Positions 49,812-58,685 of a stretch of 64,000 nt of DNA are shown here, one piece after another. The stretch spans positions 248,001 to 312,000 of the forward strand of contig NZ_JANHGR010000002.1 in the NCBI RefSeq assembly GCF_026616205.1, read 5' to 3'. Source of the DNA: Halolamina litorea (lineage in GTDB: Archaea; Halobacteriota; Halobacteria; Halobacteriales; Haloferacaceae). The notes beneath the pieces were generated by a model that searched no databases, was not told the origin of the DNA, and saw nothing but the letters and a program-made list of their open reading frames with translations. The position numbers and the translations under genes were made by a program. How positions within the stretch are numbered: the stretch's first letter is position 1; every line of letters begins with the position of its first letter.

Positions 49812-50887
49812 CCGGTTCGGGGCTGCTCGTGCCGGTCGCGGAGTCGGCCAGCCTCCGGGACACCGTCACGTACGCGGTGGAACAGGCGCTCGAGGGCGCC
49901 GACGAGGGCGGATCGCCGGCGTCGATCCACTTCGTCTACCCGCTCCCCGAGCGCGTCTCGTTCGGCGACCGCACCCGGCGGACCGACGACGCCAGAGCGC
50001 TGCTCGAGCGTGTCGGTTCGTGGGCCGATGCGGACGCCGGTGACGAGGAACTCGTGGTGGAGACCGCGCTGCTCGCCACCCACGAGTACCTCTCGACGCC
50101 CGACGACTACGCCGACGCGCTCGTCCGCTACGCCCAGCGCGAGGGCCTCACCCGTGCGGTGTTCGATCCGGGGTACGACCCCATCGGCTCGACGCCGCTG
50201 CTCCCGTCGCTCGAAGCGGAGGTCCGCCGTGCCGGCCTCGACGTCGACGAGGCGCCGGTCACGGCCGAACAGCAGGAGGCACAACTGGTCCGGCGCGGGA
50301 CGCTCACCCAGTTCTTCGCGCTCTTCGGCACGTCCTACCTGTTCTACCTGCTGCTGGCGGGTTCGCTCAAACCGTTCGAACTCGCGACCGGCGCGATCAC
50401 CGCCGGCATCGTCGCCGTCTCGCTGTGGCGCGTCTCGCTGACCTCGCCGGTCGACCCGAGTCGCTCGATCGGCCGCATCGCGCGGTTCGCGCTGTACGTC
50501 CCGTTCCTGCTCTGGGAAGTCATCAAGGCGAACTTCGAGATCGCCTACATCGTGCTCCACCCGGACCTCCCGATCGACCCGGAGGTCGTCGAACTCGACG
50601 CCGCCGTCTGGTCGGCGCTCCCGGTGACGACGCTCGCAAACAGCATCACGCTCACGCCGGGGACGCTCACCGTCGACGTGGAGCGGAGCCACCTCGTGGT
50701 CCACAGCCTCACCGGCGGCGCCCGCGAGGAACTGTTCGCCGGCACGCTCGAACGCGCGGTCCGGTTCGTCTTCTACGGCCGCGCCGCCGCCCGCATCCCG
50801 AGCCCGCTGGAGCGCCGGCAGGCCGAGGAACAGGCCGCGGAGGCCGCCGAGGAAGCCGCAGACACCGATACGGAGGAGACCGAATGA
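49808..50887 (+). CDS. mnhE: Mrp-type Na+/H+ antiporter subunit E with N-terminal USP-like domain
   Basis: 359 residues from GTG 49808; GTG 49781 would add nine. Residues 1-170 resemble a universal-stress-like nucleotide fold (LLVPVAESASLRDTVTYAVEQALEGADE, IHFVYPLPERV, GLTRAVFDPGYDPIGSTPLLPSLEAE). The MrpE part follows from about 175: LTQFFALFGTSYLFYLLLAGSL, IGRIARFALYVPFLLWEVIKANFEIAYIVLHPDLPIDPEVVEL and TTLANSITLTPGTLTVDVERSHLVVHSL. The USP fusion is a haloarchaeal variation on bacterial MrpE. It is the first gene of the Mrp operon and overlaps mnhF by ATGA. Confidence 0.88.
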   Translation: MTGSGLLVPVAESASLRDTVTYAVEQALEGADEGGSPASIHFVYPLPERVSFGDRTRRTDDARALLERVGSWADADAGDEELVVETALLATHEYLSTPDDYADALVRYAQREGLTRAVFDPGYDPIGSTPLLPSLEAEVRRAGLDVDEAPVTAEQQEAQLVRRGTLTQFFALFGTSYLFYLLLAGSLKPFELATGAITAGIVAVSLWRVSLTSPVDPSRSIGRIARFALYVPFLLWEVIKANFEIAYIVLHPDLPIDPEVVELDAAVWSALPVTTLANSITLTPGTLTVDVERSHLVVHSLTGGAREELFAGTLERAVRFVFYGRAAARIPSPLERRQAEEQAAEAAEEAADTDTEETE

Positions 50888-51156
50888 TCGAACAGATACT
50901 ACTGGGCGCCGCGACGGCGTTCGTGCTCGTCTCGCTGGTCGGCGTCTACCGGACCGTCACCGGGCCGACGATGCCCGACCGCGTCATCGCCATCAACTTC
51001 ATCGGCTCGAACGTCGTGATCGTGATCGCGCTGATCGCCGCCGCCATCGGCGAGCCGGGCGCCCTCGACATCGCGCTGGTGTACGCCCTGCTGAACTTCC
51101 TGCTCAGCATCTCGATCTCGAAGTTCCAGGTCGACAGCGAGGAGGGGGTCCTATGA
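50884..51156 (+). CDS. mnhF: Mrp-type antiporter subunit F
   Basis: 90 residues with three helices: QILLGAATAFVLVSLVGVYRTVTGPTMPDRVIAINFIGSNVVIVIALIAAAIGEPGALDIALVYALLNFLLSISISKF. The R-T-V-x-G-P-T-x-x-D-R-V block is the MrpF hallmark. A short charged tail ends the protein. It lies in the tightly coupled operon between E and G with ATGA overlaps at both ends. Its partners are needed for a working complex, which exchanges Na+ for H+ across the cell membrane. Confidence 0.9.
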   Translation: MIEQILLGAATAFVLVSLVGVYRTVTGPTMPDRVIAINFIGSNVVIVIALIAAAIGEPGALDIALVYALLNFLLSISISKFQVDSEEGVL

Positions 51157-51464
51157 CGCCACGCGAGATCCTCGTGTTGGTGCTCGCCGTCGGCGGCGTC
51201 TTCTTCGCCGTCGTCGCCGCGGTCGGGCTGATCCGGCTGCCGGACGTGTACTCGCGAGCCCACAGCTCCTCGAAGAGCGAGACGCTGGGCGCCGTCCTGG
51301 CGCTGAGCGCCGTCGCCGTCAGCTACGGGATCGGCCTCGAGGCGCTCAAAGTCGTCTTCCTGCTGACGTTCATGTTCCTGACCAACCCCACTGCCGCCCA
51401 CGCGATCACCCGGGCGGCCCGCGAGCGGGGCATCGAGCCGTGGACCACGGAGGACGACCGATGA
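51153..51464 (+). CDS. mnhG: Mrp-type antiporter subunit G
   Basis: 103 residues with three helices. The MrpG signature is FFAVVAAVGLIRLPDVYSRAHSSSKSETLGAVLALSAVAVSYG, where G-L-I-R-L-P-D-x-Y-x-R-x-H is diagnostic, then KVVFLLTFMFLTNPTAAHAITRAARERG. It overlaps both neighbours by ATGA. It is part of the membrane arm rather than the ion-translocating core. Confidence 0.92.
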   Translation: MTPREILVLVLAVGGVFFAVVAAVGLIRLPDVYSRAHSSSKSETLGAVLALSAVAVSYGIGLEALKVVFLLTFMFLTNPTAAHAITRAARERGIEPWTTEDDR

Positions 51465-51997
51465 CGGTCGCGCTCGAAATCGCGCTGTTGGCGCTGGTCG
51501 TCAGCGCCGCCGTCGCCACCGCCGTGCTGCGAAGCGTGTTGAGTTCCGTCGTCGCCTTCGGTGCCTACAGCCTCGGTATCGCGATCATCTGGGTGTTCCT
51601 CCGTGCTCCCGACGTGGGGCTCACCGAGGCCGCCGTCGGTGCCGGCATCATGACCGTCCTGTTCCTGCTCACTATCGTGAAAACCGACCTCCCGACCGTC
51701 GAACGGACCTTCGAACGGATCGACCTCCGGGCCGCCGGAGTCGCACTCGCGCTCGTGCTCGCGCTGTCGACAACCCTGTTCGCCCTCCCCGCGGTGGGCG
51801 ACGCGGGCTCGGCGGTCGCGAGCGACGACGTGACGAACTACTACCTCGACAACGCCTACGAGGAGACCGAGGTCAAAAACGCCGTGACCGCCGTGCTCGC
51901 GGCCTACCGTGGCTTCGACACGATGGGTGAGGCCGTCGTGGTCTACTCGGCGGGCGTGGGACTGCTCGTCGTCCTCAACCGGGAGGTGTTCGGATGA
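51461..51997 (+). CDS. DUF4040-type Mrp subunit (MbhD/MrpA C-terminal-like)
   Basis: 178 residues with about five helices. The segment SSVVAFGAYSLGIAIIWVFLRAPDVGLTEAAVGAGIMTVLFLLTI is the DUF4040/MrpA-C hallmark (A-P-D-V-x-l-T-E-A-x-v-G). In bacterial Mrp this domain is fused to the end of MrpA; here it is a free gene, as in archaeal-type clusters. A second part has YYLDNAYEETEVKNAVTAVLAAYRGFDTMGEAVVVYSAGVGLLVVL, which resembles the following MrpA/MrpB junction domain (DUF4040 plus MbhE-like). It overlaps mnhG and mnhB by ATGA. Confidence 0.87.
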   Translation: MTVALEIALLALVVSAAVATAVLRSVLSSVVAFGAYSLGIAIIWVFLRAPDVGLTEAAVGAGIMTVLFLLTIVKTDLPTVERTFERIDLRAAGVALALVLALSTTLFALPAVGDAGSAVASDDVTNYYLDNAYEETEVKNAVTAVLAAYRGFDTMGEAVVVYSAGVGLLVVLNREVFG

Positions 51998-52464
51998 GCG
52001 ACGCGCCGGAGTCGACCGGCCGCCAGTCGACCTACGTCGGGAGCCCCATCATCATGGCCACCGTCCGGGTGGTGATGCCGTTCGTGTTCACGTTCGGCCT
52101 GTTCGTGATGTTCCACGGGGCCGACTCCTCCGGGGGCGGCTTCCAGGGCGGCGTCATCGTCGGCACCGTCGTGTTGATGCTCGGCATCGCGTTCGGCATC
52201 GACCCGACCCGCGAGTGGATCGGGCCGCGACTGCCGGTCGTACTGGTCGGCGTCGGTGTGCTCGCGTTCCTCTTTACGGGGTTCGGGAGCGTGCTGCTCG
52301 GCGCCGGCTTCCTCGAGTACTCGGTCTACCACGACCTCGGCATCCCCCACGCGACGAAGTACGGGATCGAGTTCGTGGAACTGGCCATCGGCGTCATCGT
52401 GGCCGGCATCGTCACCGGCCTGTTTTTCACCATCGCCGCGGGAGTCGGGGGTGACACCGAATGA
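51994..52464 (+). CDS. mnhB: Mrp-type antiporter subunit B
   Basis: 156 residues with four helices. The MrpB hallmark is IIMATVRVVMPFVFTFGLFVMFHGADSSGGGFQGGVIVGTVVLMLGIAFG (P-x-x-x-x-x-x-x-x-x-x-H-G-x-x-x-x-G-G-G-F-Q-G-G). The later helices contain FLEYSVYHDLGIPHATKYGIEFVELAIGVIVAGIVTGLFF, also typical. It overlaps the DUF4040 gene and mnhC by ATGA. The HG-x4-GGGFQGG loop is thought to be essential in the complex. Confidence 0.92.
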   Translation: MSDAPESTGRQSTYVGSPIIMATVRVVMPFVFTFGLFVMFHGADSSGGGFQGGVIVGTVVLMLGIAFGIDPTREWIGPRLPVVLVGVGVLAFLFTGFGSVLLGAGFLEYSVYHDLGIPHATKYGIEFVELAIGVIVAGIVTGLFFTIAAGVGGDTE

Positions 52465-52814
52465 TCGACCTGCTCGCGTCCCGGAGCTACTTCCTCGTCG
52501 CGTTCCTGCTGTCGGGGATCGGGACGTACATGCTGATCGGCAACGGGAACCTGATCAAGAAGGTGATCGGGATGAACGTGTTCCAGACGGGGATCTTCCT
52601 CTTTTTCATCGCCTCGGCGTTCGTCAAGGGAGGGAGCCCCCCGTTGCTGACCGCACCCGAACCCTACGTCAGCCCGCTGCCACACGTGCTGATCCTGACG
52701 GCCATCGTCGTCGGGGTCAGCCTCACCGCGGTGGCGCTGGGGCTGATCGTCCGCATCTACGACGTGTACGGCTCGCTGGACGCCGCAGAGATCGAGGTGG
52801 TCGCCGATGAGTGA
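52461..52814 (+). CDS. mnhC: Mrp-type antiporter subunit C (NuoK-like)
   Basis: 117 residues with three helices, homologous to complex I NuoK. LVAFLLSGIGTYMLIGNGNLIKKVIGMNVFQTGIFLFFI is the MrpC helix 1-2 with the N-L-I-K-x-v-I-G-x-n block, then LLTAPEPYVSPLPHVLILTAIVVGVSLTAVALGLIVRIYDVYG (P-x-P-x-x-L-x-L-T-A-I-V-v). It overlaps mnhB by ATGA and the first D-type subunit by 8 bp. Function as part of the proton path is inferred from NuoK. Confidence 0.93.
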   Translation: MIDLLASRSYFLVAFLLSGIGTYMLIGNGNLIKKVIGMNVFQTGIFLFFIASAFVKGGSPPLLTAPEPYVSPLPHVLILTAIVVGVSLTAVALGLIVRIYDVYGSLDAAEIEVVADE

Positions 52815-54261
52815 CCTCCCCGCCATGCTGGTGGCGTTCCCGATGCTGTTCTCGGTGCTCGTCCTGCTGGCCGGGCTGGTCCGGCAGGACAGCGGCTGGC
52901 CGGTCGCGGCCGTCGGCGCCGCTGTCCAAGTCGTCGCGGCCGCCGTTCTCGCCAACCGCGCCTTCGAGGAGACCGTCACCTACGTCGTCGGCGGCTTCTC
53001 GGCACCGTTCGGCATCGAACTGGTCGTCGACGGCCTCTCGGCGACGATGGCCGTCCTCGTCGCCGTCGTCGCCCTCGCGGTGCTCGCGTACTCCCGTGTC
53101 GCTGGCCCGCGCTCGAACGCGTTCTACGCCGTCTACCTCCTGCTCGTCGGTGGGCTGACGGGCATGAGCATCACGGGGGACATCTTCAACATGTACGTGT
53201 TCCTCGAGATCACGGGGCTTGCGGCCTACGCGCTGGTCGCAAGCGGCGAGGGCGGCCGCTCGGCGCTGGCCGCGCTCAAGTACCTGATCGTGGGCACCAT
53301 CGGCGCCAGCCTGTTCCTGCTCGGGATCGGCTACGCCTACGTCGCCACGGGGACCCTGAACATGGCCGACCTCTCGGCGCAGTTGCTCGAAGTCGGCTAC
53401 GGCGACCCGCTCGTGCAGGCCTCCTTCGCCCTGCTGGTGATCGGCCTGTTCGTCAAGGTCGCCGTCTTCCCGCTGCACGCGTGGCAGCCGGACGCCTACG
53501 CCGGCGCGCCCGACTCCGTGAGCGCGTTCATCTCGGCGCTGGTGTCGACGGTCGCCGCCTACGCGCTGATCCGGATCGTGTTCACGGTGTTCACGATCGA
53601 CTTCCTGCAGGCCAACCCCGAGGCACGCTCGCTGCTCGCTGCCGGCGCGGTGGTGAGCATCGTCTTCGGGAGCGTCCTCGCGGTCTCCCAGACGGAGATC
53701 AAACGGATGCTCGCGTACTCCTCGGTGTCCCAGTTCGGCCTCGTCGTCGGCGCCGTCGCCGTCGCGAACGAGACGGCGCTGCTCGGCGCGACGATCCACC
53801 TCGTCGGCCACGCCGTGATGAAGGGGGGACTCTTCCTCGCTGCGGGGCTGATCGCGACCGCCACGGGCGCCCGGACCGTCGACGACTACGCGGGGCTCGT
53901 CCAGCGGCTCCCCCTCGGGGCGGGTGCGTTCGGCGCGCTCGTGCTGGGGATGGTCGGCGTCCCGCCGGCGGTCGGCTTCGTCGGCAAGTGGTACGTCGCC
54001 CTCGGCGCCGTCGAGGCCGAGTCGTGGCCGCTCGCGGTCGTGATCCTCGCGAGCACGCTGCTGACGCTCGCGTACTTCGCGCGCATCCTCGAACGGATGT
54101 TCTTCCGTGAGCCCGCGAGCACCGACGCCGGGTCGGCGCAGGTCTCGCTCGGCATGAAGGCCACCGTCGTCGTCGCCGCGCTCGCGGCGGTCGTCCTCGG
54201 GATGCTCGCCTTCGAGTACGGACAGCTCCTCGAACCAACCGTCGCCGAACTACTCGCATAA
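52807..54261 (+). CDS. mnhD: Mrp-type antiporter subunit D, first copy
   Basis: 484 residues, 14 helices of the NuoL/M/N proton antiporter family. The key helix has MYVFLEITGLAAYALVASGEGGRSALAALKYLIVGTIGASLFLLGIGYAY with Glu near residue 136 and Lys near 158. Later, FVKVAVFPLHAWQPDAYAGAPDSVSAFISALVSTVAAYALIRI (P-x-x-x-W-l-P-D-A-x-x-x-A-P) is diagnostic, as is TEIKRMLAYSSVSQFGLVVGAVAV. It is one of three tandem D-type subunits. The following gene starts on the stop (TAATG). Confidence 0.92.
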   Translation: MSDLPAMLVAFPMLFSVLVLLAGLVRQDSGWPVAAVGAAVQVVAAAVLANRAFEETVTYVVGGFSAPFGIELVVDGLSATMAVLVAVVALAVLAYSRVAGPRSNAFYAVYLLLVGGLTGMSITGDIFNMYVFLEITGLAAYALVASGEGGRSALAALKYLIVGTIGASLFLLGIGYAYVATGTLNMADLSAQLLEVGYGDPLVQASFALLVIGLFVKVAVFPLHAWQPDAYAGAPDSVSAFISALVSTVAAYALIRIVFTVFTIDFLQANPEARSLLAAGAVVSIVFGSVLAVSQTEIKRMLAYSSVSQFGLVVGAVAVANETALLGATIHLVGHAVMKGGLFLAAGLIATATGARTVDDYAGLVQRLPLGAGAFGALVLGMVGVPPAVGFVGKWYVALGAVEAESWPLAVVILASTLLTLAYFARILERMFFREPASTDAGSAQVSLGMKATVVVAALAAVVLGMLAFEYGQLLEPTVAELLA

Positions 54262-55964
54262 TGGAATCACTCAGACCTCTCGCGGCAGTGCTCGTCACGG
54301 CAGCCGCCATCATCCCGATCCTCGCGTCGCGCGGGCGGCCGAACCTCCGGGAGGGATGGACGCTGCTCGCAGCAGTCACGAACCTCGTCATCGTCGCCAG
54401 CATGGTGCCGGGCGTCCTGAACGGGACGACCTACGAGACGACGATCGGGACGTTCGTCCCCGGCGTGGAGTTCAGCCTGCAGGCCGACGCCCTCGGCGTG
54501 CTGTTCGGCCTGCTCGCCAGCCTGCTCTGGCTGGTCACGAGCTTCTACAGCATCGGGTACATGCGCGGCCTCGACGAGCACGACCAGACCCGCTACTTCG
54601 CGGCGTTCGCGGCCAGCGTCGCCTCGGCGGTCGGGATCGCCTTCGCGGCGAACCTGTTGATGCTGTTCGTGTTCTACGAACTGCTCACCGTCGCCACCTA
54701 TCCGCTGGTCAGTCACGACGAGACCGACGAGGCCCGCGCGGCCGGTCGGAAGTACCTCACCTACACCTTCGGGGGCGGCGTCGCCGTCCTCGCGGGGTCG
54801 GTGATGGTCTACTGGCTGACCGGCACCACCGCGTTCACGCCCGGTGGCATCGCCGCCCTCGCCGGCGCCGATCCGCTGTACGCCCGCGTCGCGTTCGGCC
54901 TGCTGATCACCGGCTTCGGCGTCAAGGCGGCGCTGATGCCGCTGCACTCCTGGCTGCCCGACGCGATGGTTGCGCCGACGCCCGTCTCCGGCCTGCTCCA
55001 CGCGGTCGCGGTCGTGAAGTCCGGCATCTTCGGGATCGCTCGCGTCATCCTCGACACCTACGGGCCCGAGACCGTCGCTCAGATCGGTATGGGCATCCCG
55101 CTGGCGGCGCTCGCCGCGTTCACGCTGGTGACCGCGAGCGTCATCGCGCTCCGGCAGGACAACCTCAAGCGCCGGCTCGCGTTCTCGACGGTGAGCCAGC
55201 TCTCCTACATCGTGCTCGGCCTGGCCGTCGGCGCCGCCGCGGCGCCCGGGGCGGCCGCCCGCTACGCGCTGATCGGCGGGCTGTTGCACATCCCCGCCCA
55301 CGCGTTCATGAAGCTCACCCTGTTCTTCTGTGCGGGGGCGATCCACGTCGAGACCCACACCGACGACATCAGCGACATGGCCGGCATCGGCAAGCGGATG
55401 CCGCTGACGATGACCGCCTTCGGCGTCGCCGCGCTGGGGATGGCCGGCATCCCGGTCATCGCCGGCTTCGTCAGCAAGTACTTCCTGCTGATCGGCACCG
55501 TCTCGGCGGGATACCTCGCCTTCACGGGCGCGCTGTTGCTCTCGGGCATCCTCAACATCGCGTACTTCTGGCCGGTCGTCTACGCCGCCTTCTTCGAGTC
55601 GAAGGAGGGGACCGACGCCAAGCCGCTGATCGAGAACCCGATCGGCGGCCGCCTCTTCGGCGACGACGCCGAGGAACTGGCGACCGACGGCGGGCACGTC
55701 GACGATGACGATACCGACGACGCTGACGACCACGACGAACACGGTTACGCCGACGACCACGAGGGCGACCACGGCGACCACCACGGCCACGGCGGCGACT
55801 GGGACGTCCGCGGCTGGGCCGGGCAGGAGTCGACGTGGTTCATGCTCGGGCCCATCCTCTTTGCGGCCTCGGGCTCGATCCTCCTCGGCGTCGTTCCCGA
55901 CGCCGCGGTGTTCCTCAGGATCGTCCGTGAGGTCGTCTTCGCGGTCACGGGGGTGCGGGTCTGA
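54261..55964 (+). CDS. Mrp-type antiporter subunit D, second copy, with His/Asp-rich loop
   Basis: 567 residues of the same proton-translocating family. Diagnostic parts: LLMLFVFYELLTVATYPLVSHDETDEARAAGRKYLTYTFGGG, GFGVKAALMPLHSWLPDAMVAPTPVSGLLHAVAVVKSGIFGI (H-S-W-L-P-D-A-x-x-A-P) and QDNLKRRLAFSTVSQLSYIVLG. Between the last two helices an insert near residues 475-510 is almost only Asp, His, Glu and Gly (DDADDHDEHGYADDHEGDHG and on), a potential metal-binding loop outside the core fold. It shares stop/start bases with both D-type neighbours. Confidence 0.9.
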   Translation: MESLRPLAAVLVTAAAIIPILASRGRPNLREGWTLLAAVTNLVIVASMVPGVLNGTTYETTIGTFVPGVEFSLQADALGVLFGLLASLLWLVTSFYSIGYMRGLDEHDQTRYFAAFAASVASAVGIAFAANLLMLFVFYELLTVATYPLVSHDETDEARAAGRKYLTYTFGGGVAVLAGSVMVYWLTGTTAFTPGGIAALAGADPLYARVAFGLLITGFGVKAALMPLHSWLPDAMVAPTPVSGLLHAVAVVKSGIFGIARVILDTYGPETVAQIGMGIPLAALAAFTLVTASVIALRQDNLKRRLAFSTVSQLSYIVLGLAVGAAAAPGAAARYALIGGLLHIPAHAFMKLTLFFCAGAIHVETHTDDISDMAGIGKRMPLTMTAFGVAALGMAGIPVIAGFVSKYFLLIGTVSAGYLAFTGALLLSGILNIAYFWPVVYAAFFESKEGTDAKPLIENPIGGRLFGDDAEELATDGGHVDDDDTDDADDHDEHGYADDHEGDHGDHHGHGGDWDVRGWAGQESTWFMLGPILFAASGSILLGVVPDAAVFLRIVREVVFAVTGVRV

Positions 55965-57724
55965 TGGAGCCCATCGTCCCGCCCTTTGTCCCGGTGATCG
56001 TCGCCGCGCTCCTGCTGCCGTTCCTCGGCCGGAAGGCCGGCCACGCGTTCGCGGGCCTCGCCACCTTCGCGGTGGTCCCGTACGTCTGGCTCGTGGACTC
56101 AGGTGCCCACTTCACGGAGTTCGACCTGTTCGGCTTCGAGACGGTGATCTTCAACGTGGACCCGTTCTCGACGCTGATGGGGCTGATCTTCGCGTTCATC
56201 GGCGCCGCGGGGGTGCTCTACTCCTACTACAGCGACGCAGAGGCGATCCAGACGGCGTTCGCGCTCTCCTACGTCGCGAGCAGTCTCGGCGCCGTCTTCG
56301 GCGGTGACTGGCTCACGCTGATCTTCTTCTGGGAGCTGATGGCCGTCACCAGCACGCTGTTGGTCTGGCACTACGGCGGCAAGGCGGTGCGGGCCGGCTT
56401 CCGCTACGCCATCCTGCACGGCATCGGCGGCACGCTGCTGCTCGGTGCGGTGATCTGGCACTACGCGGAAGTGGGCTCGTTCCTCTTCAGCGACGCCAGC
56501 GGCCTCGCCGGTCCCGTCGCGCCGGTGCTCGGCGCCATCGGCGTCGGCGTCAACGTCGGCTTCATCGGCCTCCACGCGTGGCTGCCCGACACCTACCCGC
56601 GACCGCACATCGCGGCCAGCGTCTTCCTCTGTGTCTACACGACCAAGACCGGCGTCTACGGGATGTACCGCGTCTTCCCCGACGACGGCAACATCGCCGT
56701 CGCCTACATGGGCGGCCTGATGGCCGTCTTCGGGGCAACGATGGCGCTGTTCCAGAACGACATGCGCCGCCTGCTCTCCTACCACATCCAGTCGCAGGTG
56801 GGCTACATGGTCGCCGGCGTCGGCATCGGCGGCGCACTGGCACAGGCCGGCGCGTTCGCCCACGTGTTCAACCACATCCTCTACAAGGGGCTGCTGTTCA
56901 TGGCCGCCGGCGTGGTGATCTACCGCACCGGCGAGTCGAGCCTGAAGAAGCTCGGCGGGCTCGCAAAGGAGATGCCGATCACCGCGGGGACGTTCACCGT
57001 GGCGGCGCTGTCGATCGCCGGCTTCCCCGGCTTCAACGGCTTCGTGAGCAAGGGAATCGTGATCTCGGCGAGCCACTACGACTTCGTGAAGGGCCCCCTC
57101 GTCATCGGGGACTTCTACACGCTCGAACTGCTGCTCCTGATCGGCGGCGTCGGGACGTTCATGTCGTTCATCAAGTTCGGCTACTACGCCTTCTTCCACG
57201 GCGAGTACGACGGCGAGGTGAAGGACGCCAACCGCGGCCAGTCGGTCGCGATGATCTCGGTCGCGGCGCTCTGTGTGTTCTACGGGATCTCCGACGGCTC
57301 GCTGTTCAGCCTGCTTCCCTACGACGTGACCGACGAGGCCGTCGTCTCCCACGTCTACCACACCTACACCGTCCCTCACTTGATCGAGGGGGTCGCCCTC
57401 GCCGTACTGGGGCTGATCGGCTTCCGTCTCGTCAAAAAGCCCCTCTCCGGGCTCGGGAAGGTGCCCGACGTGGACAAGCTCTACAACCCGGCGACGTTCT
57501 ACGGCACGCGCTATCTGGTCGTGGGCGTCACCGAACTCTACGCCCGCGTCGACGACGCCGCGGTCGCGCTGGCCAAGCGCTCGGTCAGCACCGCAAAGAA
57601 CCCCGAAGCCGCCCTCGCCGCGGCGACGGGTCGGGAGTCGATCCGGACCAAGGCTGGCATCGAGCGCAGCCTCATGCTCGTCCTGCTGGCGCTGGTCGCG
57701 GCGGTCGCGCTGCTGCTCTCGTAG
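55964..57724 (+). CDS. Mrp-type antiporter subunit D, third copy
   Basis: 586 residues, NuoL/MrpA-D-like, longest of the three. It has WLTLIFFWELMAVTSTLLVWHYGGKAVRAGFRYAILHGIGGTLLLGAV with the E and K/R charge pair, VNVGFIGLHAWLPDTYPRPHIAASVFLCVYTTKTGVYGM (H-A-W-L-P-D-x-x-P-x-P), and QNDMRRLLSYHIQSQVGYMVAGVGIG. The C-terminal 110 residues (from KPLSGLGKVPDVDKLYNPATFYG) contain a lateral helix and a final membrane segment. It is the last gene of the operon; the SDR gene downstream is convergent. Confidence 0.9.
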   Translation: MEPIVPPFVPVIVAALLLPFLGRKAGHAFAGLATFAVVPYVWLVDSGAHFTEFDLFGFETVIFNVDPFSTLMGLIFAFIGAAGVLYSYYSDAEAIQTAFALSYVASSLGAVFGGDWLTLIFFWELMAVTSTLLVWHYGGKAVRAGFRYAILHGIGGTLLLGAVIWHYAEVGSFLFSDASGLAGPVAPVLGAIGVGVNVGFIGLHAWLPDTYPRPHIAASVFLCVYTTKTGVYGMYRVFPDDGNIAVAYMGGLMAVFGATMALFQNDMRRLLSYHIQSQVGYMVAGVGIGGALAQAGAFAHVFNHILYKGLLFMAAGVVIYRTGESSLKKLGGLAKEMPITAGTFTVAALSIAGFPGFNGFVSKGIVISASHYDFVKGPLVIGDFYTLELLLLIGGVGTFMSFIKFGYYAFFHGEYDGEVKDANRGQSVAMISVAALCVFYGISDGSLFSLLPYDVTDEAVVSHVYHTYTVPHLIEGVALAVLGLIGFRLVKKPLSGLGKVPDVDKLYNPATFYGTRYLVVGVTELYARVDDAAVALAKRSVSTAKNPEAALAAATGRESIRTKAGIERSLMLVLLALVAAVALLLS

Positions 57725-57773
57725 CCCCCTTCGGCTCTTTCTCGGCCCTTTCCCCTCCCGACGACGCTCCCGC

Positions 57774-58601
57774 TCAGTCGGCGGCTTGCCCGCCGTCGAT
57801 GGGGAGCGTGTGGCCGGTGATGTAGGAGGCGTCGTCAGAACAGAGGAACGCCACGGCGCCGGCCATCTCCTCGGGGTCGGCGATGCGGTCCATCGGCACC
57901 TCGCGCATCGCCGAGGTGTCGTAGTCGGCCAGCAGCGTCCGGACAACGGTCTTGAGCAGCCTCACGACCCGCCCGACCCGATCCCGGAGCGAGGAGCCAC
58001 CGCCGCCGACGACTCCCGACTGGATGTTGGTCCGCGTCGGGCCGGGTGCGATGGCGTTCACCCGGACGCCCCGCGTGGCGTACTCGAGGGCGACGGACTT
58101 CGTCAGGCCGACGACGCCGTGTTTGCTCGCCGAATAGCTTGAGAGGCCGCCCATGCCGACGAGTCCGGCCTCGGAGGCCGTGTTGACGATGGCGCCGCCG
58201 CCGTTCTCGACCATGACCGGCAGTTCGGCCTTCATGCACGCCCAGACGCCCTTGAGGTTGATGTCGACGATGCGGTCCCACTGGGCCTCCTCGATGCCGG
58301 TCGTCTCAACGAAGCCCGTGAGGATGCCCGCGTTGTTGTGTGCGATGTCGAGGCCGCCGTAGCTTTCGACCGCCACGTCGACCATCTGCTCGACCGAGGC
58401 CGTATCGGACACGTCGACTTCGACGAACGTCGCTGCCCCGCCGGCGTCCTCGATCAGGTCGACCGTCTCGCGGCCGCCATCGGCGTCGATGTCGGCGACG
58501 ACGACGTTCGCGCCCTCCTCAGCCAACCGCAGGGCCGACGCGCGGCCGATACCCGAGGACGCCCCGGTTACGACCGCCGTCCGCCCGTCGAACCGTTCCA
58601 T
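57774..58601 (-). CDS. Short-chain dehydrogenase/reductase (SDR) family oxidoreductase
   Basis: 275 residues. Classical SDR: VVTGASSGIGRASALRLAEEGANVVVADID (T-G-x3-G-x-G, Asp39-type for NAD), NNAGIL, catalytic Ser in IVNTASEAGLVGMGG, Tyr/Lys in SYSASKHGVVGLTKSVALEYATRGVRVNAIAPGPTRTN (Y-x3-K). The C-terminus ends AVAFLCSDDASYITGHTLPIDGGQA, as in family members. An insert around residue 200-225 (GGGGSSLRDRVGRVVRLLKTVVRTLLAD) is unusual and could be a membrane-touching or lid helix. Substrate unknown. The Asp after the second strand suggests NAD(H) rather than NADP(H). Confidence 0.9.
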   Translation of the reverse strand: MERFDGRTAVVTGASSGIGRASALRLAEEGANVVVADIDADGGRETVDLIEDAGGAATFVEVDVSDTASVEQMVDVAVESYGGLDIAHNNAGILTGFVETTGIEEAQWDRIVDINLKGVWACMKAELPVMVENGGGAIVNTASEAGLVGMGGLSSYSASKHGVVGLTKSVALEYATRGVRVNAIAPGPTRTNIQSGVVGGGGSSLRDRVGRVVRLLKTVVRTLLADYDTSAMREVPMDRIADPEEMAGAVAFLCSDDASYITGHTLPIDGGQAAD

Positions 58602-58685
58602 GTCGTCTACATGACTCGTCCGTCGACATAGGCCTTCCCACGGGCTCCTCGCGGCGCCGACGACACCCGCTCCCGACAGCGCCCG

